Below, piece after piece: positions 57,699 to 64,000 of a stretch of DNA of 64,000 nucleotides. Each line of letters opens with the position of its first letter. The first letter of the stretch is position 1. The notes under the pieces are model-generated. The model made no database searches, was not told the DNA's origin, and saw nothing but the letters and a program-made list of their open reading frames with translations. Source of the stretch: Mesocentrotus franciscanus (Eukaryota; Echinodermata; Echinoidea; Camarodonta; Strongylocentrotidae); assembly GCA_037976565.1 (NCBI GenBank), contig CP137671.1:24504197-24568196 (forward strand), read 5' to 3'. The position numbers and the translations under genes are program-made.

Positions 57699-58106
57699 TC
57701 AGCGAGTTTCTCGATCTCCATTGAGTCCCCAGTTGATGCTAAAATGAGCTGAACATAATTTTGTGGGCAGCCTTCGGAGAAATAGCTGTTTCAGAATGTT
57801 CTCCTCCAACTTGTTCGCCCCAGCAGTTTTTTTATTATCTTGAGAAGTAACTGGGAGGGTTTGCGATCTCTCAAACTCCTCATAAATCAGCACCAGATGA
57901 AGGCGTTTTTGCTCAGAGGCGGAGTTCCTCTGTATCAATTCAGCTATCAGTTTAACGTAGGGCTGTTCCTGAGGACGAGAGATCAGTATAAGTTCCGAAT
58001 TTCCTGGGCCTATTCCGGCTGCAAGAAGGCGACGACGTAGACAAACTTTGTTTTCTGTTGGGTGATGCCTCGAGTCATGAATTGTGCCTGGACTTGGGCA
58101 AACCAA
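57699..58106 (-). pseudogene. Gypsy gag fragment
   Basis: Minus-strand frame with ENILKQLFLRRLPTKL near the C-terminus, which resembles the LF.QRLP motif of invertebrate Gypsy gag proteins. Start not reliable. Confidence 0.55.
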
Positions 58107-58320
58107 GTAGTAGGATCATTGTGCCAGAAAGGAGGAAGTTGGAGACAGATGAAGGGCAAGCAGAAGTTTCAGAAGTTGAATAATGGGTGTGATCGCCAGT
58201 AGGCATGATAACAGTTGAAAGATAAGACGTGGGTAGAAATATGAAGGAGAGCGAGACAATAATTGAAACAGTTTTGATGAAGGATGTCTGCCACTCAGCA
58301 GGTTGGTCGGGTTTAGATCA

Positions 58321-58334
58321 CGTCGGGATCACCA
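58321..58334 (-). other. Candidate Gypsy primer-binding site
   Basis: Minus strand reads TGGTGATCCCGACG directly after ..GTTTCAC, in the position of a tRNA primer site after the 5' LTR. Similar TGGTGACCCCGACGTG sequences are common in animal Gypsy elements. Confidence 0.5.
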
Positions 58335-58458
58335 GTGAAACGATGCTCTGCAACTGCGAGGGCGGATGTAGCAACAACATTGACAACAACGACTAATACA
58401 GCATAATACTGAAATGTATGGGCGCAGGCCAAGATTTATACATAATATCGAGAGCACT

Positions 58459-58795
58459 GTTGTGCCCAGTTGAACGTACTGACTGTATAACTGGACAAAC
58501 TATGACAGTAATCACTTCTAACCAAAGATTCCATATTGGAAATCCGCCTTGCCTTTCTACATTTATTTGTTGTGCCCAGTTGAACTTACTGAATATACAT
58601 GTATAACTGGACACAAACCATTACAGTACTCTATTCTGACCAAAGATGTAATAATGGAAAGCCTTGCTTTTCTATATTTATTTGTTGTGTCCAGTTGAAC
58701 TTACTGATTGAAAAACTGGATACAAACTACGACAGTAATCACTTCTAACCAAATATTGAATATTGGAAAGCCTGCCTTGCTTTTTGTATTTGTCT
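58459..58795. repeat. Three tandem copies of a ~110-115 bp unit
   Basis: TGTG(C/T)CCAGTTGAAC starts at 58,461, 58,571 and 58,686, each followed by AACTGGA..ACAGTA..CTAACCAAA..ATTGGAAA.CC. Lies inside the presumed Gypsy LTR. Confidence 0.82.
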
Positions 58796-58799
58796 CTTT

Positions 58800-59429
58800 A
58801 TACAAAACTGTGTAACTGTAACTATTTTCACCTAACATAGGAATAGGTGGACAATATGGAATAGACAAATACAGCAAATTATGATTCTTTTGGAGGGACA
58901 CCACTCACGCAGACCATAAATAAGAGCATGTAAGCCGACAGTACTCTAAAGGGTTGTTGTAACATTCATTTTAGGATTATGTATGGAAACATAATAAAAC
59001 CCGGGTAAAATGACATACAAGGAACATTATTGTATAACTACTGAGAAAGAAGTAGAATTACAACTCACGTCAAATAAGTAATTGAGAAATACACCCTCAC
59101 AATTAAAGCACTTATAACGTCAGGTCATAAACATAACATCAATATTTATACCAAAAAATTATTATTGTTGAAGCCATGTCCACCATTGTCCACCATGTTT
59201 TAACTTCGTAGAATCAAAATTGACAAGAATATTATTTCCTTACGATAAACAGAACTGACAGACTTAATGGTAATATATGGCTTGTGTGTATGTGCGTGTT
59301 AATTAACTAATGTATGTCAGTATGTTTAAGTGTGCATGTTAACCATTGATATAAACATGCAATTATATAGTTTTATCCCAACATTACATCCCACAAAAGA
59401 GAAGAAAATCTAAGTATGCACATCATAGC
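58800..59429. other. Foldback interior, outer part of presumed Gypsy LTR
   Basis: AT-rich, no frame or other repeat recognised. Confidence 0.35.
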
Positions 59430-60289
59430 ATTTGCCCGTTTGGCAGCCATATTAGATTTGACCATTGTCACATCCAAAAGAGACCTCACATCAATGACAG
59501 AACATCATAATCAGATTTGCTGACCCTAAAACCCCCATATTTAAAAAAATACTTTTCTAGCTCTTTTTCCTCTGAAACTACACTTGACCTTTAATTCAGA
59601 TGGCGGCCATTTTGGAATTGACCAATATGACCAGCATTACAGCCCCAAGGAGACCTCAAATTGATGAAAGGACATTATAATCAGATTCTCTGACACTGAA
59701 AACCCCATAAATATATAAGCTCTTATCATTCTAGCCCTTTCCCTTTTGGAACTAATATTGACCTGTAACTATCAGATGGCGGCCATTTTGGATTTGCCCA
59801 ATATGAACAGTATGACAGCACCAGGGAGACCTCAAATCGATGAAAGAACATCATAATCAGATTCTCTGACCCCGAAAACCCCATAAGTATATAAACTTTT
59901 ATCATACTAGCCCATTTCCTTTCGTAACTTCACTTGACCTGTAACTCAGATGGCGGCCATTTTGGATATGACCAATATGGCCAGTATGACAGCCCCAAAG
60001 AGACCTCAAATCGATGAAAGAACATTATAATCGGATTCCCCGACCCCCAAAACCCCATAAATATATAAACTATTATCATACTAGCCCTTTTCCTTTTGGA
60101 ACTACGCTTGGCCTTTAACTCGATCAGCTAGATGGCGGCCATTTTGGATTTGCCCAATATGGCGGTCCCAGAGGGCGCCCTTCTTGGCGCCCGGCAGAAA
60201 TCGTAATAGTATGGTATAAGCTACCTCTGGGCCAAATTTGGTGCTTTTAGAAGAATCTGCACCAAAATATCCCTAACAGCCCCCACTAA
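59430..60289 (-). repeat. Right arm of foldback element, ~174 bp tandem units
   Basis: Reverse complement of the left arm with four unit copies (GATGGCGGCCATTTTGGA near 59,600, 59,775, 59,949, 60,131). Two fewer than the left, so arms have evolved by unit gain or loss. Confidence 0.85.
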
Positions 60290-60689
60290 TTGTCGGAAGG
60301 AACGGGTTAAAAGCGTACGAATAATCGAAAACGCTAAACAGATGAAGTTTTTCATAAAGACATTTGGTAGAGGAGCATGTATTTTTAAAAAACTGCCGGG
60401 ATTTCTTTCTCATCACCATTGTGGTGCCATTTTAGAAGCGATGGAAAATATCAAAATGAATGAAACAGAAAGGGCAAAAAAGAAAGAGGCCGGAAATGAT
60501 TAGGAATACGTTGACGACGACGGTGCAGAGATATAAGGTATTTCAAAGATAGTAGGAGAGAAACGCCCTTATAATCTACAGGTTTACTAAAATATATATT
60601 TAAAAAACTGTTGTTGTCGATGATGATGATAATGATGATGACTTATGACATGACAGATGGGACCAACAGAAAACCTTCCGATGAAATGC
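60290..60689. other. Intergenic between units 2 and 3, no gene
   Basis: After GGGTTAA (60,304-60,310) it differs completely from the matching place in unit 1 (27,851-27,950). GAT microsatellite near 60,617-60,640. Confidence 0.45.
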
Positions 60690-60897
60690 GGAACCATCCT
60701 CACAATATTTTGCTGAATCACGCTTGATGTTCAGTGGAGCGGAATGCAAGCAGAATAGAGTGCAAAGTATAAGCTCATTCTATCTCCAATTGTGTGCATG
60801 AAAGCTAGCTAAAGTTGTACGAGTACGGCAAAACATCATTCGGTCAATGCCATCCAACAAAAAACAAAGCAACAACTAGATAGCCTGATACCTAACA
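60690..60897 (+). promoter_or_regulatory. Gene 3 promoter / 5' UTR region, conserved with gene 2
   Basis: Counterpart of 27,951-28,170 with scattered substitutions and small indels. It is more diverged than the downstream gene bodies of units 1 and 2 are from each other, which fits gene 3 being an older or different paralogue. Confidence 0.55.
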
Positions 60898-60916
60898 ATG
60901 GCTGGAAACGTAGAAA
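60898..60916 (+). CDS. Gene 3 exon 1 (start of a third SDR copy)
   Basis: Encodes MAGNVE plus one base, then donor GTAAGT from 60917. It matches gene 2 exon 1 except Ser4 is Asn, and the ~200 bases before it and ~230 after it also match. An in-frame TGA lies 12 bases upstream, as in gene 2. Exon 2 is not found before 64,000. Intron 1 of gene 2 is 4.4 kb, so exon 2 is expected outside the window. Confidence 0.75.
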
Positions 60917-61179
60917 GTAAGTATACATTTTAATAAACTATTCTTGGTTGAAGTTTGTTTGATTTTTTTATCATGAATGTCAATTTGAAGTCAGACAAGT
61001 CGAATTATGATTTGGACTTGCTGCATATCGCAAAAGAATACCGTGTAAAGTCGAGATCTAAGGTTACAGGTAACATCGTAAATCATAAAGATTATCCTGT
61101 ACCCTCTGAGTAGATTTAGATTAAATTTGAATAAGTGATACAATACAATCGCAGGTTATATCTATGATAATTCCCATCG

Positions 61180-61451
61180 TCATTATTTTCATAATCACGA
61201 TTGTTATTGTTATTTTTAATGTTGTTGATGTTGTTGTTATTATTATCCTTATTATTAGCATTTTCATTGTTGTTTTTGTTATTATTAGTAGTAGTAGTGT
61301 AGTAATACTGTTATTATTATTAACAATACTACTACTACTTTAACTACTATAGTACTAAAATTAGTAGTAGTGGTAATAAAAAAAAAAAAAATAATGATGA
61401 TGATGATGATGAAGATGATGGTGATGATGATGATGTTGCTTAAGTACTATA

Positions 61452-61490
<39 letters not shown>

Positions 61491-61500
61491 TTTCTATTAC
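61180..61500. repeat. ATT, GAT and ACT trinucleotide microsatellites, intron 1 of gene 3
   Basis: GTT/ATT runs (61,180-61,325), GATGAT (61,394-61,432) and ACTACT (61,455-61,490). Counterpart of 28,430-29,222, rearranged. Confidence 0.8.
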
Positions 61501-61559
61501 CATTTTAATTATTTTTGTCATTAATATTATTATCATTACTATCATAAAAAAAAGACAAA

Positions 61560-62150
61560 CGCTTGCCTATAAATATTGTGAAACCTATCCCGTTCCATAA
61601 CGATATTTAATTAAATGTATTTATTTGTCCAATGTCATTCAACATGGATATTTGCTCACATGTAAAATAAAGACTCCGACTAAGTTTACAAAGCACAGAA
61701 ATATAATACAAAACAGGGATACATTTGGGTGATGACAAAATGCATAATATTGATTCTCGCTTGGTTATGGCTTCTTTAGTTTCCTTAAAGCCCCTCTGCA
61801 CTAGTTTGGCATAGAGGGATTAGACCTCCTTATGAGGTCACTGGCAGGTGGTTATCTCATCAAATCAGCTCTCAATTAGCATAAGAAAAAGTGCATCATG
61901 GGGGATTAACGGGTACCGTTAGGCATTGTTGGCTGTATAGAGGGCGCAAGTAGCGCAGTGGAGCTTTAAGTTACGCCATTTAACTGTCTTCATGCATGTT
62001 TATAAATACAGATTATTTACCACTATACACATAGAAAATTAAGCTTTTAAACTGAATTGAAGTATATCGGGAAAAATCTGATAAATTGAAAATAATTATA
62101 AATACTGAATTATATGGGCCAATGATTACCATGTACCACACCGTAATAAT
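61560..62150. other. Intron 1 of gene 3, no gene seen
   Basis: No match with intron 1 of gene 2 was recognised. Possibly 3' UTR of the LINE to its right. A short stem AGGGATTAGACCTCC..GAGGTC lies near 61,815. Confidence 0.35.
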
Positions 62151-63128
62151 TACTTTTACTAAATATTAATTGTACCCATTTCTTAACGAAACAGAAACGC
62201 AGGGCAACAACACGTATCATACATGTATATAAAACGGGACGAATGTGTTTGTAAGTCGCTGTGTCCTACATCTCAGTGACCTCAATCTTTTCCCTGAGCT
62301 GAGAAACACATATAAAGAAAATAACGGATGATTGCCATTTGTCATGACTTCTTTGGCTTTTTTTTTCACAATATCCCCCTTCCCCTAAGTCATGCTTTAT
62401 GCCAGTGATTCTTTCTGTATGTTTGGCTATTTTTGCAAACCATACAATAGAATAAAATAGATAACACTCTGTACTATCGACACATAAAACAAACTCAAAA
62501 TAGTCCTATACACCTGGAAGGACTTCATTTTTCGTAGGAAATACATTCTTTGCAGTGCTTTTCCCGTTGTAACCTTACATTGTTTTTTCCACGATCATTA
62601 TAGGTATATTTTCCACAATGTCAATATCTACACCATTCAGCTTAATTAGTTCAATACAAGATGCCCTTGTCTTTCTAAAGTCATACATCATCTCTTTCTT
62701 TTTTGTTGGCATTTACCTGTATGAAGTTATCATTACACCATTTTGAAAAATTTGTCAACTCATTTCGATAATTCTCTTCTCCTCTGTTTGTTAGACCAAT
62801 CAATACTGTGTCGTCTGCATATTTGTTTAGATGGTTACATCATCATCTACTGATTTACTGATAATATAAAAAGGGGTGTCGACAAAACACATCCTTGAGG
62901 AGAACCGGTATTCAGAATAATTTGTTAGGAGAATTCATTTTGTACTTTCACCTTTTGAGTTCTATTGGAAAGAAGTTTCATAATCCATAAAATCATAGAA
63001 GGCTTTACATATAGCTCTCTTAATTTGTTTATCATGACATGTACCTGTATTGTGTTAAATGCAGAAGAGAAATCAGTAAAAGACACCCTTGCATATTGAC
63101 CTAGTTTATCAGTGTGTTGTGCAATCAT
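62150..63128 (-). mobile_element. Rex1/CR1-like LINE, RT to C-terminus (degenerate)
   Basis: Minus strand: ARVSFTDFSSAFNTIQ (RT palm, 63,035-63,090), NTGSPQGCVLS (near 62,890-62,920), YADDTVLIGLTNRGEENYRN (62,765-62,825), and a C-terminal HPLFSLYVFLSSGKRLRSLR block near 62,270-62,330. The order and the FSSAFNTIQ / GSPQGCVLS / YADDT motifs are typical of Rex1/CR1-type LINEs. Frameshifts throughout. 5'-truncated near 63,130. Confidence 0.78.
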
Positions 63129-64000
63129 TGTGTACTAAGGTAAGCGGATTAACAGATTCATAGGTTGGTACGGAAATAAATGAGGCTCGAGTACATAGGG
63201 GGCAAAGTAGGCTTTTGAGACATGGAATGTTGTAAAAGGTCATTAGGTATCACCCTGCACAATTTCTAGGTGGACTAAGAAAATGGCTGAGAAAGAAAAT
63301 GGCGGCAAGTTTTCAAAATGACCACCATGTATAATTACTGTTGAACGGTTTTGGGAATTAATTTTTGAGGGAACCTCATTTGACCATGTGTGAGGTGTCA
63401 TATGAAAGAGCATTACATTTCCTACAAGATGATATCAAATTCAATAGGTTAAGATATAATTTGCATAACAATTTTGAGCCTAAAATTTGAATTTACAATT
63501 TTTCCAAAAATATGAATTTCCCCAGATTACATATTTCTCCATATTTAACAAATAATGATGACTACAGAACTGACTTGGAACTTTTTGAAAACTGTCCATA
63601 AATTTTTGTTCATATCATGTCCAAATTCCAAGTTCATTGCTTTATGTTGGATTTTTGCGCCCGTCTCCTTCGCCGGTTCTGGTAGCTGCACCCATTTATA
63701 CGGATATCTCTTGGCTGAAGATTAGATGGTGTGCTGGATGCAAGCTAGTACAGAAAATCTCGTCCGTATGTAATGGGTTGGGCGTGGTCACCATAACATA
63801 TAATTCCTGGCAGTAAATGAGTAGGAACACCAAAAATGCTACCAGCCATACCAAAATTATATATGTCTGTCTCACAAACATATGGTGACGAGGTACACGT
63901 GAACAAATTCAGCAATAAGCCATAAAATACCTCAATTTAAGCAAAAGAAATACAAGTCCATAAAAAGTGAGCTGGTCGCCGCCGAGCAGCGCCCTCATGC
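63129..64000. other. Right edge of window, no gene seen
   Basis: AT-rich sequence, presumably intron 1 of gene 3. Short open frames have no recognisable motifs. Confidence 0.4.

Larger units (their letters stand above)
56405..59390 (-). mobile_element. Truncated Ty3/Gypsy LTR retrotransposon in the foldback interior
   Basis: Minus strand, from high to low coordinates: probable LTR (about 59,390-58,340), primer-binding-like site, gag, protease, then reverse transcriptase that stops mid-domain near 56,405 at the junction with the foldback arm. No RNase H, integrase or second LTR. Frames are broken. The LTR start is a guess from TGTAATGTTGGG at ~59,392. Confidence 0.75.
55145..60289. mobile_element. 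5.1 kb foldback element with arrays in both arms (unit 2 only)
   Basis: Ends TTAGTGGGGGCTGTTAGGG and CCCTAACAGCCCCCACTAA are inverted. The left arm (55,145-56,352) and right arm (59,430-60,289) are long inverted repeats, each made of a ~174 bp unit: six copies of AAATCCAAAATGGCCGCCAT on the left and four inverted on the right. Interior about 3.1 kb contains a truncated Gypsy element. In unit 1 the flanks are joined (AAGTCCTTAATGTCGG at 27,821). Layout resembles foldback elements such as the sea urchin TU elements; no transposase seen. Confidence 0.85.
30871..60307. repeat. Tandem segmental duplication, unit 2 (gene body and downstream part)
   Basis: Counterpart of 1-27,850. Shared sequence ends at GGAAGGAACGGGTTAA (60,295-60,310 against 27,835-27,850). 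The full repeat unit also includes promoter and early intron 1 (27,951-30,870), which recur in part from 60,690. Confidence 0.92.

Noticed and set aside
55145..60289. Foldback element as two inverted genes
   Set aside because: The 174 bp units have no shared open frame; the only coding traces are the Gypsy fragments in the centre.
1..64000. tRNA, rRNA or snRNA genes
   Set aside because: No cloverleaf, rRNA core or snRNA motif was recognised by eye; a covariance-model scan would be needed to exclude them.

Overview
This is animal nuclear DNA, not microbial. Genes are split by introns with GT/AG boundaries, long introns are packed with transposons, and microsatellites are everywhere. The transposon mix (CR1/Rex-like, RTE and L1/Tx1-like LINEs, a Ty3/Gypsy fragment, hAT and Harbinger elements, long foldback elements) together with a tandem family of dihydroflavonol-reductase-like SDR genes suggests a marine deuterostome invertebrate, most likely an echinoderm such as a sea urchin. 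The species is not determined.

The window is a tandem array of one gene. Unit 1 (about 1-27,850) holds exons 2-8 of gene 1; its exon 1 lies left of the window. Unit 2 (about 27,950-60,300) holds all eight exons of gene 2. Unit 3 starts near 60,690 with a conserved promoter and exon 1 of gene 3, whose other exons lie to the right. The start codons of genes 2 and 3 are 32.7 kb apart. Genes 1 and 2 each encode an apparently intact extended short-chain dehydrogenase/reductase (Rossmann TGxxGxxA motif, YxxxK catalytic pair). Gene 2 has 356 residues and differs from gene 1 at six residues in the shared exons.

Because units 1 and 2 align almost base for base, each unit acts as the empty-site control for the other. 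Unit 1 alone carries a hAT element with a minisatellite core (5,613-7,417), a nested Harbinger element with a broken transposase (8,619-10,365), an RTE LINE (20,177-22,175) and a small MITE (25,214-25,377). Unit 2 alone carries a hAT MITE (34,652-35,012), a TTAA-flanked piggyBac-like element (35,812-36,553), a CACTG-ended element (42,728-43,640), a 1.78 kb near-perfect palindrome (48,413-50,195), a 398 bp TIR element (52,557-52,954) and a 5.1 kb foldback element (55,145-60,289) whose arms are arrays of a ~174 bp repeat and whose interior holds a truncated Gypsy element.

Elements shared by both units, and so older than the duplication, are a CR1-like LINE in intron 1, an L1/Tx1-like LINE downstream of the gene, a hAT copy (19,732 / 50,662), a purine-rich repeat array and a ~0.9 kb tandem duplication. 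No RNA gene, CRISPR array or operon was seen. Comparisons were made by eye; no alignment or database search was run.
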